Shown one piece after another: positions 41,606-52,437 of a DNA stretch of 64,000 nucleotides (positions are counted from its first letter, which is position 1; each line of letters starts with the position of its first letter). The DNA is taken from positions 45,560 through 109,559 of the forward strand of contig CABYVU010000002.1 in NCBI GenBank assembly GCA_902522525.1. The letters run 5' to 3'. Both the position numbers and the translations under genes were made by a program. The notes beneath the pieces were generated by a model that saw only the letters and a program-made list of their open reading frames with translations, was not told the origin of the DNA and did not search any database. Origin of the DNA: an uncultured Pelagibacteraceae bacterium. Lineage in GTDB: Bacteria; Pseudomonadota; Alphaproteobacteria; Pelagibacterales; Pelagibacteraceae.

Positions 41606-42487
41606 ATGAACAAAAAAAAATTTAATAAAGGAGTTTTGTTAACATCCTTTGGTTCATTTTGGTGGGGTTTTTTTGGAGTTATATATTTTAAATATATTTC
41701 TTTTGCAGGTCATTTAGAAGTATTAATTCATAGAAGTGTCTGGACAGCTTTTTTATTGATCATAACAACTTTCATATTTTCTAAATGGAGTATTTTTAAA
41801 AATATCCTTAAAGATAAAAAAAAATTACTTATACTCTTTATTTCTGGCTTCTTAATATTTATAAATTGGGGAGTTTGGATTTATGCAGTTAGTGTAGATA
41901 AAATAATTGATGCTAGTTTTGGCTATTTTATAATGCCAATCATAAGCGTTTTCTTGGGTTATTTTTTTTTTAAAGAACCAATCACAAAAAAAGGCAAAAT
42001 TTCAATTTTTTTAGTAGTTATTTCAGTTACCTATTTACTATTATTGGATTTTAGTTCGATTCCATGGGTAGGATTAATCGTAGCTTTGAGTTGGAGTTTT
42101 TATAACCTATTCAGAAAAAAAATTAATGTTGAGACTGATATAGGTCTTCTGATTGAAAGTTTGTATATACTTCCTTTTGCATTAGTTGCATTTTATTTTA
42201 TAAGCATAAACAATTATAACGATTTCAGTTTATCAAATCCATCTTTAATGCCATTATTAATATTAGCAGGACCAATGACTGTGATTCCTCTTTTCTTATA
42301 TGTGAGGGGAGTAGAATTAGCAGGACTTGGACCGGCAGGAATGATTTTTTATATTACTCCTACTTTTCAATTTATACTTGGTTTTTTCATTTATAATGAG
42401 CAATTTAATATAAATCAGTTAGTTAGTTTTATTTTAATATGGATTGCTGTATTTATATATTTGAAAGATATTTATGAAAAAAATTAA
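41606..42487 (+). CDS. rarD: EamA/RarD family transporter
   Basis: WGFFGVIYFKYISFAGHLEVLIHRSVWTAFLL; NWGVWIYAVSVDKIIDASFGYFIMPI. Confidence 0.9.
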   Translation: MNKKKFNKGVLLTSFGSFWWGFFGVIYFKYISFAGHLEVLIHRSVWTAFLLIITTFIFSKWSIFKNILKDKKKLLILFISGFLIFINWGVWIYAVSVDKIIDASFGYFIMPIISVFLGYFFFKEPITKKGKISIFLVVISVTYLLLLDFSSIPWVGLIVALSWSFYNLFRKKINVETDIGLLIESLYILPFALVAFYFISINNYNDFSLSNPSLMPLLILAGPMTVIPLFLYVRGVELAGLGPAGMIFYITPTFQFILGFFIYNEQFNINQLVSFILIWIAVFIYLKDIYEKN

Positions 42488-43472
42488 AACCTATGTTTTT
42501 TTTCTTTTTGTCATCATAAATTTTAATGCTCACGCTAATGACCTTGAATTTGAGAAATGGAAAGAGAAGTTTAAATTAATTGCTTTAGAAAGAGGCGTAA
42601 GTTTGAATACAATTGAAAATACTGTCGGTAAATCTTCTTTTTTAAAAAATGTTATTAAATATGATAGATACCAACCAGAATTTTATGAGGATACTAAAAC
42701 ATATATTTCTAAAAGAGCTAATATTAAAAAAGTTAATTCTGGAATAAAAATCTATAACATAAACAAACAAGTAATTGATAAAATTACTAATGAATTTTCT
42801 GTAGATAGAGACTTACTTTTGTCCCTAATGGGAATTGAAACTAATTTTGGCAATTATCTAGGGAAAATGGATATAATTTCATCCTTGGCAACACTAAGTT
42901 ATGATAAAAGAAGAAGTGAATTTTTTACATCTGAACTCATAACTCTTCTAATCTTGTTCGATAATGGAATTATAAATTCAAATAATTATTTAGGATCATG
43001 GGCAGGAGCATTTGGTAATTTCCAATTTATGCCATCTACTATTAAAAATTATGCAATTGATTATAATGGAGATGAAACCATTAATTTAAAAAACATAGAG
43101 GACTCATTTGCATCTGCAGCGAATTATTTAAATAAAATAGGATGGGATAATAATACTCCGTGTTTTTATAAAGTTGAACTTATTAATGACACACCCCATA
43201 AATATTTAAATACATCAGCAAAACAAATTAAACATAAAAATAAAATATCTTATTTAAAAAAATATATTAAGAATAGTAAAATTCCTAATCATCTTGATGG
43301 TTTAGAAGCAGCTTTTGTAACCCCTGATTATGATATTATTCCAGATGCAAAAAAACTAACTCCGGCATATGTAGTTTTTGATAATTATGAATTAATTTTA
43401 AAATGGAATAGATCTTTAAGATTTGCATTAGCTGTTTGCACATTGAAAAGTAAGTTTAAAAATGCAATTTAA
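42474..43472 (+). CDS. Lytic murein transglycosylase (MltB-like)
   Basis: LLSLMGIETNFGNYLG; GSWAGAFGNFQFMPSTI. Confidence 0.92.
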   Translation: MKKIKTYVFFLFVIINFNAHANDLEFEKWKEKFKLIALERGVSLNTIENTVGKSSFLKNVIKYDRYQPEFYEDTKTYISKRANIKKVNSGIKIYNINKQVIDKITNEFSVDRDLLLSLMGIETNFGNYLGKMDIISSLATLSYDKRRSEFFTSELITLLILFDNGIINSNNYLGSWAGAFGNFQFMPSTIKNYAIDYNGDETINLKNIEDSFASAANYLNKIGWDNNTPCFYKVELINDTPHKYLNTSAKQIKHKNKISYLKKYIKNSKIPNHLDGLEAAFVTPDYDIIPDAKKLTPAYVVFDNYELILKWNRSLRFALAVCTLKSKFKNAI

Positions 43473-44286
43473 ATATATTTTATATCTTATATTTTTATTT
43501 CTATTTGCTTGTGAACATCATTCTTCAAATATTAATATTAAGAACAAACCAGAAGAGACAAAATCCATTGTTAAAAAAAAAGAAATTAAAGAAATAAAAA
43601 AAATTGAAAAAAAAGAATTAGTTAATATTGTTTATTCTAACAAAGGTTTTGCTTTAATATACAGTGAAGATACAAATAATTCATTAGAATACAAATTAGA
43701 TGATACATCTATTAATATATTAAGTCCTAATTTACCCAGTGGAACGCCAGTTAGAATAACAAATATAATTAATGGAAAATCCTTATTAACTGTTGTCAAA
43801 AACAAAACTGTTTTACCTATCTATTACAATTCAGTAATTACAAATAAAATTGTAAGTGAATTATCAATAAATCCAAGCGAACCTTATGTCTACATTGAAA
43901 CTATCAATTCTAATAAATTATATGTTGCAAATGACGTAAAAACATTTGATGAAGAAAAAGAAGTCGCTAATAAAGCCCCGGTTGAAGATATAATGGTTCA
44001 GAGTATAAGTCTTGAAACTAAAAAAAAAGAATCTAAGACTGAAAATCTTGTAACAAACTTTAATTACATTATTAAATTTGCTGATTTTTATTTTGAAGAC
44101 TCTGCTATTATGTTAAAAAATAGGTTATTTAATGAGTATAAAATTGAAAATATTTTAATCAAAAAATTGTCAAAAAATAATTTTAGAGTTTATAAAGGAC
44201 CTTATAAAGATTTTGAGAAATTAAAGAAAGGATTTCATAATGTCGAAAATCTTGGTTTTGATAGTATTGAAATAATTAAATTATGA
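43462..44286 (+). CDS. SPOR-domain lipoprotein, RlpA-like
   Basis: Lipobox FLFACE; degenerate double-psi beta-barrel-like middle; C-terminal SPOR-like YIIKFADFYFEDSAIMLKNRL..FRVYKGPYKDFEKL. Confidence 0.75.
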   Translation: MQFKYILYLIFLFLFACEHHSSNINIKNKPEETKSIVKKKEIKEIKKIEKKELVNIVYSNKGFALIYSEDTNNSLEYKLDDTSINILSPNLPSGTPVRITNIINGKSLLTVVKNKTVLPIYYNSVITNKIVSELSINPSEPYVYIETINSNKLYVANDVKTFDEEKEVANKAPVEDIMVQSISLETKKKESKTENLVTNFNYIIKFADFYFEDSAIMLKNRLFNEYKIENILIKKLSKNNFRVYKGPYKDFEKLKKGFHNVENLGFDSIEIIKL

Positions 44287-45437
44287 GAATTAAAAATTTA
44301 TCTTTAATTTTAATTATTTTTGCATTCCTGATAAAGCCTGTTTTTGCTAACTTTGATGTAAATGCAAGGACTGCTATTGTTCAAGATTATTTGTCAGGCA
44401 AGATATTGTTTGAAAAAGATGCTGATAGACAAATATTTCCAGCTTCAATGACAAAAATTATGACTTCAATTATAGCTTTTGATTTACTTAAAAGTGGTGA
44501 ATTGTCATTGGATGAAAAGTTTTTTGTCTCCGAAAATGCATGGAGATTGTCTCAAGCGGGATACTCCTCAATGTTTATAATGGTTGGAGATGAAATAAGC
44601 GTAGAAAATTTATTAAGAGGTATCATTGTTTCGTCAGGTAATGATGCTTGCATTGCACTTGCTGAAGGTATTGCTGGAACAGAAGAAGAGTTTGCAATTA
44701 TGATGACTGAAAAGGCAAAAGAAATTGGTATGGAAAATACCAACTTTTCTAATTCTTCAGGAATAAATTCTCCAGACAATTTATCAACTGTTAGAGACAT
44801 ATTAATCATGTCAAATTATTTGATTAAAAATTATCCTAAATATTATGAATATTACAAAGAAACTGAATTTACATGGAATAGAACTGGTGGAGATCCTATT
44901 AAACAAGGTAATCGTAATCCTCTTCTTTATAAAAATATTGGAGTTGACGGAATAAAGACAGGGTATCTTGCCTATGAAAAATATTCACTTGCTTCAACTA
45001 TAAAAAGAAATGAAAGAAGAATAATTGCAGTTGGAAGTGGTTTTGTCTCAAAAAATTCAAGATCAAAAGAGTCCCTTAAACTGCTAACATATGGATTAAC
45101 TAACTTCGACACAATTAAAATTGCTAAGAAAGACGAAATATTTGATGAGTTAAAAGTTTGGCAAGGAACTCAAAAAACAGTTAAATCTTATATAGGTGAA
45201 GACGTTTATAAAACAATTCCAAAAGCAAAAAAGAAATACCTAAAAGTTTCAATTGATTATCAAGGACCGTTAAAAGCTCCAATATTAAAAAATGACATAA
45301 TTGGTAAAGTTAAAATTACCTTTAAAGATGAACAAATAGGAGAATATAATTTGTTAGCTTTTGAAAATGTAAAAAGACAAAATATATTTTCTAGATTTAT
45401 TTCCTCAATAAATTTTCTAATCTGGGGCGATGTCTAA
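44283..45437 (+). CDS. D-alanyl-D-alanine carboxypeptidase (penicillin-binding protein 5/6 family)
   Basis: PASMTKIMTSIIAF (SxxK), SGNDACIALAEG, KTGYLAYEKYSLAST. Confidence 0.94.
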   Translation: MRIKNLSLILIIFAFLIKPVFANFDVNARTAIVQDYLSGKILFEKDADRQIFPASMTKIMTSIIAFDLLKSGELSLDEKFFVSENAWRLSQAGYSSMFIMVGDEISVENLLRGIIVSSGNDACIALAEGIAGTEEEFAIMMTEKAKEIGMENTNFSNSSGINSPDNLSTVRDILIMSNYLIKNYPKYYEYYKETEFTWNRTGGDPIKQGNRNPLLYKNIGVDGIKTGYLAYEKYSLASTIKRNERRIIAVGSGFVSKNSRSKESLKLLTYGLTNFDTIKIAKKDEIFDELKVWQGTQKTVKSYIGEDVYKTIPKAKKKYLKVSIDYQGPLKAPILKNDIIGKVKITFKDEQIGEYNLLAFENVKRQNIFSRFISSINFLIWGDV

Positions 45438-46050
45438 AAACCCTATAATAGTCTTCGAAGGCGTAGAGACTTCTGGAAAATCTACTAGTCTTAAAAATGC
45501 TATCACATATTTAAAAAAAAAAAAAATTAAATACATTAGTTTTAGAGAACCAGGTGGAACTAATCTTTCTGAAAAATTAAGACAATTAATGTTAAATAAA
45601 AAATCAAAATTAAATAATAAAACTGACTTATTTCTGCTTATGGCTTCTAGATCAGAAAATTTTGACAAAATTTTAAAAGAAAATTATAAAAAAAAAGTTA
45701 TATTGATTGATAGGTTTATAGACTCAACATTAGCATATCAACATTATGGTATGGGATTAGATAAAAATTTAATTTTAAGAATGAACAATTTTTTATTAGG
45801 TAATTTAAAACCAAATTTTACTTTCTTAAGTATTGTAAATAAAAAAAATATGCTTAAGAGGCTTAAATCCAGAAAAAATAAGAATAAATACGATAATTTT
45901 AATTATGACTTTTATAATAAAGTTCAAAAAGGATTTTTAAAAATTGCACTTAAAAATAGATCTAAATACTTAATATTAGATAGCAACAAGGATAGTTTAA
46001 AAATTGTCGAAAATAAATTAATTAAAAAAATAATTAAAATTTTAAAATAA
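45430..46050 (+). CDS. tmk: Thymidylate kinase
   Basis: IVFEGVETSGKSTSLKN; FREPGGTNLSEKLRQL; LIDRFIDSTLAYQHYG. Confidence 0.94.
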   Translation: MSKNPIIVFEGVETSGKSTSLKNAITYLKKKKIKYISFREPGGTNLSEKLRQLMLNKKSKLNNKTDLFLLMASRSENFDKILKENYKKKVILIDRFIDSTLAYQHYGMGLDKNLILRMNNFLLGNLKPNFTFLSIVNKKNMLKRLKSRKNKNKYDNFNYDFYNKVQKGFLKIALKNRSKYLILDSNKDSLKIVENKLIKKIIKILK

Positions 46051-46971
46051 ATGAATGAAACAAGCAAACTTTTTGGTCATAAAACTTTGTTTGGAAATTT
46101 AATTTATTTAGACCAAATAGAAAAATTGCCAAATAAGATTTTATTAAATGGCCCTAAAGGTATAGGTAAAAAAATTTTTGTAAATCATCTTTTAAATTAC
46201 CTTTACTCTAAAAATAATAAACAATTTTATGATTTAAAGAATAATGAATATAAAATTAATAACAACTTATCTTTACTTATTTCCAATAATTCACATCCTA
46301 ACATTTTCAAAATTCAGAAAAAAAAAGATAAAAAAATAATTGATATTGATCAAATTAGAGAGATGATCCAGTTTACCAATCAAACTTCTTTTAATAATGA
46401 AAGAAAATTTATAATAATTGAGGACATAAACTTATTAGGCATTAATTCTGCAAATGCTCTATTAAAATCTATCGAGGAACCTAATGAGAAAACACATTAT
46501 ATTTTAATCAATAATTCTGAATATAAAATTTTAGACACAATTAAATCAAGATGTTTAGAATTTAAATTAAATTTAATGAATTCAGTAGCAATTGAAATTG
46601 TGAATTATTATTTTAATAGTGATAAGTATATTGATATAAACTTAGACTTTATAAACAATTATAATTCACCATCATTTTTAATATCATTAGTAAATTTTCT
46701 AGAAAATAATGATTTATCTGTAAAAGAGTGCAATATTGAAGATTTATTAGCCTATATTATTAGAAATAAACTTTATTCATCAGATGAATTTATTAAAGAA
46801 TATTTGAATTTATTTATTGAACTTTTTTTCTACAAAAATATAAATAATTCAAAGAATATTTCATTCAAAATTAAAAAGTATTTTTATCTAAAACTTTCTT
46901 TTGTTAAAAAATATAATTTAGATTTTGAATCATTTTTTCTGGAATTTAATGATAAATTATTAAGTGAATAA
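46051..46971 (+). CDS. holB: DNA polymerase III delta prime subunit
   Basis: LLNGPKGIGKKIFVNHLL; IIIEDINLLGINSANALLKSIEEPNEKTHYILI. Confidence 0.88.
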   Translation: MNETSKLFGHKTLFGNLIYLDQIEKLPNKILLNGPKGIGKKIFVNHLLNYLYSKNNKQFYDLKNNEYKINNNLSLLISNNSHPNIFKIQKKKDKKIIDIDQIREMIQFTNQTSFNNERKFIIIEDINLLGINSANALLKSIEEPNEKTHYILINNSEYKILDTIKSRCLEFKLNLMNSVAIEIVNYYFNSDKYIDINLDFINNYNSPSFLISLVNFLENNDLSVKECNIEDLLAYIIRNKLYSSDEFIKEYLNLFIELFFYKNINNSKNISFKIKKYFYLKLSFVKKYNLDFESFFLEFNDKLLSE

Positions 46972-48502
46972 AAATTACTACATTACAACACCAATATATT
47001 ATCCATCTGCAAAGCCACATATGGGTCATGCATATTCAAGTATTATTGCTGACTTTTTTGCAAGATTAAAAAGAATACAAGGTTTTAATGTTTATTTTTT
47101 AACTGGTACAGATGAGCATGGACAGAAAATACAACGTGCAGCTGTAGAAAAAAATATGGATCCATTATTGTTTTGTGATGAAATTAGCAAAACTTTTAGG
47201 GATCTATCTATTACATTAAACTTGTCAAATAACGATTTTATAAGAACTACAGAGTCTAGACATTCTAAATCTGTTGAAAATCTTTGGAATATTCTTGAAA
47301 AAAAAGGAGAAATTTACTTATCAAAGTATTCAGGTTGGTATTCTGTCTCAGATGAAGCGTTTTACACAGAAAGTGAAATTGAAGATTTGGATGGTACAAA
47401 AAAAGCAATACCATCAGGATCTAAAGTAGAGTGGGTAGAGGAAGAGTCTTATTTTTTTAGATTATCCAAGTGGCAAGATAAATTAATTGAATTTTATGAT
47501 AGAAATCCAGATTTTATATTACCTGAAACAAGAAAAAATGAAGTTGTTAGTTTTGTTAAATCAGGATTAAAAGATTTATCTGTCAGTAGAAAATCCTTTA
47601 ATTGGGGTATAAAAGTTCCTTCTAATAAAGACCACGTTATTTATGTTTGGTTAGATGCTCTAACAAATTATTTAAGTGCTTTGAATTATCCAAATGAAAA
47701 TGATGATTTGTATAAATCTTTTTGGCCTGCAGATCTTCATTTAATAGGGAAAGATATATTAAGATTCCATGCAATTTACTGGCCAGCTTTTTTGTTAGCT
47801 GCTGATATAAAACCACCAAAAAGAGTTTTTGGTCATGGATGGATACTCTCAGGTGATGAAAAAATGTCAAAATCTAAAGGTAATATTTTAGACCCGCTTG
47901 AAATTATAGACACTTATGGTTTAGATCCTTTAAGATATTATTTAATTAAAGAAGTTTCTTTTGGCAATGATGGAAATATTTCACAGGAAAAATTAGAGTC
48001 ATGCATAAATAGTGATTTGGCTAACAATTATGGAAATCTGTGCCAAAGAGTTTTGGCTTTTTGTGAAAAAAATTCTAATTTTGAAGTTCCAGAAAATAAT
48101 ACCTTTAATGAAGATGATAAATTGATCTTAGATCAATACTCTAAACATTATGAAAATTTAATAAAATATTCTGATAATCAAGATGTAAATTTATACATAA
48201 ATTTTATTGTTGAACAGTTGTTTGCAGCAAATAAGTACTTTAATGACCAGGAACCTTGGAAAAAAAAGAATGATAAATTAAGGATGAATACTATTATTTA
48301 TGTTGCTTTGGAACTCATAAGAAAAGTCACTATATTGCTATATCCAATAATACCAAGTTCTACTCTCAAAGTTTTAGAAATATTTGGTATAAAGGAGGAT
48401 AAAATTAATTTTGAGACAATAAAAGATAATAATTATTTAAAGAAAGGACTTAAATTAAGTAAATTAGATATACTATTCAAAAAGATTGAAAAACATGATT
48501 GA
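46964..48502 (+). CDS. metG: Methionyl-tRNA synthetase (GTG start)
   Basis: YYITTPIYYPSAKPHMGHAYSSI; TDEHGQKIQRAA; KMSKSKGNILDP. Confidence 0.96.
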   Translation: MNKNYYITTPIYYPSAKPHMGHAYSSIIADFFARLKRIQGFNVYFLTGTDEHGQKIQRAAVEKNMDPLLFCDEISKTFRDLSITLNLSNNDFIRTTESRHSKSVENLWNILEKKGEIYLSKYSGWYSVSDEAFYTESEIEDLDGTKKAIPSGSKVEWVEEESYFFRLSKWQDKLIEFYDRNPDFILPETRKNEVVSFVKSGLKDLSVSRKSFNWGIKVPSNKDHVIYVWLDALTNYLSALNYPNENDDLYKSFWPADLHLIGKDILRFHAIYWPAFLLAADIKPPKRVFGHGWILSGDEKMSKSKGNILDPLEIIDTYGLDPLRYYLIKEVSFGNDGNISQEKLESCINSDLANNYGNLCQRVLAFCEKNSNFEVPENNTFNEDDKLILDQYSKHYENLIKYSDNQDVNLYINFIVEQLFAANKYFNDQEPWKKKNDKLRMNTIIYVALELIRKVTILLYPIIPSSTLKVLEIFGIKEDKINFETIKDNNYLKKGLKLSKLDILFKKIEKHD

Positions 48503-49256
48503 TTCACATTGTCACCTAGATCACGAACCTTTAGTTCAAAATATTGAGGATATTTTAGCAAAATGTAAAAAGGAGGGTGTTCAAAAGTTATTAACAATAT
48601 CAACAACATTAAATGGGTTTCCTAAAATTTTAGAGATTATAGAAAAAGATAAAATGATATATGGAACTTTTGGTATTCATCCCCATGAAACTAACAATGA
48701 TCAAATATCAAAAGATGAAATAATTAAAAAAATTAACACTAACAATAAAATAATTGGAGTAGGTGAAACAGGTTTAGATTTTTATTATAATAATAGTGAC
48801 AAAGATAAACAAATAGTAAGTTTTAAAAATCATATAGATGCAGCATTAGAATTAGATATACCCTTAATTGTTCATTCTAGAAATGCTGAAGCTGAAACAT
48901 ATGAAATATTAAAAAATTCTAACAAGAATTTAAAAATACTTATGCATTGTTTTACGGGATCCTTATCTTTTGCATTCAAATTAATGGAACTTAACACTTA
49001 CTTTTCGGCAAGTGGTATTATTACATTTAAGAATAGCACTGATCTTCAAAATACTTTTAAAGAATTACCATTAGAAAGATTGTTAATAGAAACGGACAGT
49101 CCTTTTTTAGCACCTGAACCAATGAGAGGTAAGAAAAATGAACCATCTTTTGTTCGTTACACATTAAAAAAATTATCAGAATTAAAAAATGTTGATATGG
49201 GAGAACTGGATAAAATTACTACTGAAAATTTTAACAGATTATTCTTTAATAAATGA
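48495..49256 (+). CDS. tatD: TatD-family deoxyribonuclease
   Basis: MIDSHCHLDHEPL; GETGLDFYYNNSDKDKQ; LIETDSPFLAPEPMRGKKNEPSFV. Confidence 0.93.
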   Translation: MIDSHCHLDHEPLVQNIEDILAKCKKEGVQKLLTISTTLNGFPKILEIIEKDKMIYGTFGIHPHETNNDQISKDEIIKKINTNNKIIGVGETGLDFYYNNSDKDKQIVSFKNHIDAALELDIPLIVHSRNAEAETYEILKNSNKNLKILMHCFTGSLSFAFKLMELNTYFSASGIITFKNSTDLQNTFKELPLERLLIETDSPFLAPEPMRGKKNEPSFVRYTLKKLSELKNVDMGELDKITTENFNRLFFNK

Positions 49257-50026
49257 GGATAAAATTTACCATTTTAGGTTGTGGAAGCTCTTTAGGTATA
49301 CCCCGAATCGATGGATACTATGGAAGTTGTGATCCAAAGAATAAAAAAAATATACGAACAAGATGTTCAGCTCTTATAAGCTCTAAAAACCTAAACATTC
49401 TAATTGATACATCTCCAGATTTAAAATCTCAATTATTAAAAAATAAAGTTAAAAATATTGATACAGTTTTTTATACTCATTCTCATGCTGATCAAACACA
49501 TGGAATAAATGAGTTGAGGGTTTTTTCTTTAAAAAATAAAAAAAAAATACCAATTTATGCAGATAAAATTACAAAGGAAAATCTTAAAAATACTTTTGGT
49601 TATTGTTTTAAAGATTATAAAAATTATCCATCTATACTTGACGCCAGAATATTAAAGAAAAAACATTTACTGAAAGACTCAAAAAAACAAATTATTATTA
49701 AATCATTAAAGGTTCATCATGGTTCAATAAAAAGTATTTGTTATATAATTAATGACAAATGCGCTTATGCACCTGATGTGAACAAAATTGATAACAAAGA
49801 TTTAAAATATCTTAAAAATTTAAAATACCTTATTGTAGATTGTTTAAGATATAATTTTCATCCAACCCATTTTAATTTAGAGGATGTTTTGAAATTAATT
49901 AATAGAATTAAGCCAAAGAAAACAATTCTAACAAATTTAAGTAACGAAATTGACTATAGTGAAATAAAAAAATTGCTACCTAAAAATGTAACTCCTGCAC
50001 ATGATGGCTTGACTATATTAATTTAA
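49253..50026 (+). CDS. MBL-fold metallohydrolase, PhnP-like
   Basis: FTILGCGSSLGIPRIDGYYGSCDPKNKKNIRTRCSALI; THSHADQTHGI; GLTILI end; overall layout like PhnP phosphodiesterases. Confidence 0.82.
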   Translation: MRIKFTILGCGSSLGIPRIDGYYGSCDPKNKKNIRTRCSALISSKNLNILIDTSPDLKSQLLKNKVKNIDTVFYTHSHADQTHGINELRVFSLKNKKKIPIYADKITKENLKNTFGYCFKDYKNYPSILDARILKKKHLLKDSKKQIIIKSLKVHHGSIKSICYIINDKCAYAPDVNKIDNKDLKYLKNLKYLIVDCLRYNFHPTHFNLEDVLKLINRIKPKKTILTNLSNEIDYSEIKKLLPKNVTPAHDGLTILI

Positions 50027-50566
50027 CAGGCTTTCTATTTTTTTTGTAATTTTATTTGATGTTGGCTTTGTTAAAGATGCATATGTATCTTCAATTTTAC
50101 CTTCTTTATTTACTAATATTTTATAGAAATTCCATTTTGGAACAGCAGATTTACCATAGTTAGCTTTAGCCCATTTGTAAATTTCATGGGCATTTTCACC
50201 TTTTACATTAGTTATTTCTGCAAGTGGAAAGTCAATATTAAAATTAATCTCACAAAACTCTTTAACATCATTATTATTTTTCTTCTCCTGATTAAATGAA
50301 TTTGATGGTATGCCTAGTACAATTAACCCTTTATCTCTATATTTATCCCATAATTTTTGCATGTCTTCATATTGTTTTGTAAAACCACAATAACTTGCTG
50401 TATTTACAATCAGAACAGGTTTCCCTTTAAAATCTTTAAAATCTATTACATCCCCTGTGATACTGTTGATTTTAAAATCAAAAAAGATTTTTTCATACTC
50501 AGCATACGATGAACTTTTAAAAAAAAACATAATTATTGTAAGCCCAATTATTAATAGGTTTTTCAT
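50018..50566 (-). CDS. Glutathione peroxidase family protein, exported
   Basis: NTASYCGFTKQYEDMQKLWDKYRDKGLIVLGIPSNSFNQEKKNN; WNFYKILVNKEG. Confidence 0.94.
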   Translation of the reverse strand: MKNLLIIGLTIIMFFFKSSSYAEYEKIFFDFKINSITGDVIDFKDFKGKPVLIVNTASYCGFTKQYEDMQKLWDKYRDKGLIVLGIPSNSFNQEKKNNNDVKEFCEINFNIDFPLAEITNVKGENAHEIYKWAKANYGKSAVPKWNFYKILVNKEGKIEDTYASLTKPTSNKITKKIESLLN

Positions 50567-50574
50567 TATTTAAA

Positions 50575-51747
50575 TTATCTATTTGGTGTAAGTAGTATTA
50601 AAAAGTATCCAAATAAAGTGGATAATAATGACCCAGTTAAAACTCCAATCTTTACCCCATCCATATATTGCAAATTATCTGCAAATGCCAAATTTCCAAC
50701 AAATAAACTCATAGTAAAACCAATTCCTGTTAAAACTCCAACTCCATAAAAGTTATACCAACTTGTATTAGTTGGCATTTGAGCAATTTTTAATTTAATC
50801 GATACATATGAAAATACAAATACACCTAATTGTTTTCCAACAAACAGCCCAAGAACTATTCCTAAAGGAACTTTATCTAGTAAAGATGAAAAGGACAAAC
50901 CCTCTAATGACACACCCGCATTTGCAAAAGCAAAAATAGGCATTATTCCAAATGCAACATAAGGACTTATTGCATGCTCAACTTTAATTAAAAGTGAAAA
51001 ATCTTTATCTTTTTTTCTATGAGGAATTGTCATCGCTAGTAAAACTCCAGCGATAGTTGCGTGTATTCCTGAATTATGAGTAAAATCCCATAAGAAAATT
51101 CCAACTATTAAATAGGGTAGAAATTTTTTTACATTAAATTTATTAATAACTAATAGAGCAATAAACGCTAAAAGCATCAAAGATAAGTATTTAATGCTTA
51201 AATCACCAGAGTAAAATAAAGCTATTATAACTATTGCTCCAAGATCATCGATAATTGCTAAAGCTGTTAAAAATACTTTCAAGGAAAGAGGTACTCTACT
51301 TCCTAATAATGATAATACACCTAAAGAGAAAGCAATATCTGTAGCTGAAGGTATTGCCCAACCTTTTAATGTTTCTCCATCTCCTAGATTTATAAAAACA
51401 TATATTAGTGCAGGAATTACCATTCCTCCTACCGCTGCAATTATTGGAAGTAGGGCTTGTTTAATATTTGACAATTCACCCTGTAAAAATTCTCTTTTAA
51501 TTTCAAGTGTTACAAAAAAGAAAAATATTGCCATTAATGCATCATTTATCCAATGCAAAACTGAAAGCTTAATACCGAAATTATTTATTCCTATAAATAA
51601 ATACTTTTCTAATGTTGAGAAATATAATGTTGACAACTCAGAATTACTAATAATCAAAGCAATTATAGCTGCAAAAAGAAGAACTATTCCACTTGCCGCT
51701 TCAAGTTTAAAAAATGATACAAAACCTTTTGTAATTTTTTGAATCAT
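50575..51747 (-). CDS. nhaA: Na+/H+ antiporter NhaA
   Basis: INDALMAIFFFFVTLEIKREFLQGEL; IPSATDIAFSLGVL; AIIDDLGAIVIIALFYS. Confidence 0.97.
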   Translation of the reverse strand: MIQKITKGFVSFFKLEAASGIVLLFAAIIALIISNSELSTLYFSTLEKYLFIGINNFGIKLSVLHWINDALMAIFFFFVTLEIKREFLQGELSNIKQALLPIIAAVGGMVIPALIYVFINLGDGETLKGWAIPSATDIAFSLGVLSLLGSRVPLSLKVFLTALAIIDDLGAIVIIALFYSGDLSIKYLSLMLLAFIALLVINKFNVKKFLPYLIVGIFLWDFTHNSGIHATIAGVLLAMTIPHRKKDKDFSLLIKVEHAISPYVAFGIMPIFAFANAGVSLEGLSFSSLLDKVPLGIVLGLFVGKQLGVFVFSYVSIKLKIAQMPTNTSWYNFYGVGVLTGIGFTMSLFVGNLAFADNLQYMDGVKIGVLTGSLLSTLFGYFLILLTPNR

Positions 51748-51749
51748 AT

Positions 51750-52259
51750 TTAGTCAGTGAGATCTTTAATAAAAAGTTTTAAATCCAACAAAGTTTCGTA
51801 AAGACTATCAAATAAAGGAACTATGCCAGGAAATATATTAGATAAATTATATTTAAACGTATCTAATAAAAAAATCAGACCAATTAAAGATATTATAAAA
51901 ATTACAATGTATAAAAATATCATCTTAAGTTTGTTTCCTTCATCATAATCAACCCTTTCATCATCTTTTTCAGTTTCTGAGTCACCATCCTTTATTTTTG
52001 ATATGACTTTTTTGTTTATATCTGAAATGTCCTCATCATTAACTTTTTCCTTAATTTCATTATCTTTTTTAGAAGTATTAATATCTATTTCAGAGTTTTT
52101 GTCTTCAGATATTATTTGTACATCAGAATTTTTTTCTAAAGTAATTTTATAGTGCCAGATATGGTCACAATTACCACACTTAAGTGTTCTACCATTTTCA
52201 GGTATTAATTTTCCATCAAGGTTGAATTTTTTATTACAATTGGGACATTCTATGATCAT
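51750..52259 (-). CDS. MJ0042-type zinc-ribbon membrane protein
   Basis: MIIECPNCNKKFNLDGKLIPENGRTLKCGNCDHIW plus one TM segment; longer ORF-track start (52382) runs through tRNA-Pro and is rejected. Confidence 0.85.
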   Translation of the reverse strand: MIIECPNCNKKFNLDGKLIPENGRTLKCGNCDHIWHYKITLEKNSDVQIISEDKNSEIDINTSKKDNEIKEKVNDEDISDINKKVISKIKDGDSETEKDDERVDYDEGNKLKMIFLYIVIFIISLIGLIFLLDTFKYNLSNIFPGIVPLFDSLYETLLDLKLFIKDLTD

Positions 52260-52354
52260 ATGATCTCTTATAGCATTAAATATCAAATTTATTATAAATT
52301 TGTAACTAATATAACCTTTGAATTTTGTTTTATCTGCTGTATTAGTACAGCAAT

Positions 52355-52431
<77 letters not shown>

Positions 52432-52437
52432 TTGTTT

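Noticed and set aside
44552-45668. Minus-strand ORFs over the D-Ala-D-Ala carboxypeptidase and tmk
   Set aside because: Antisense shadows of clear coding genes.
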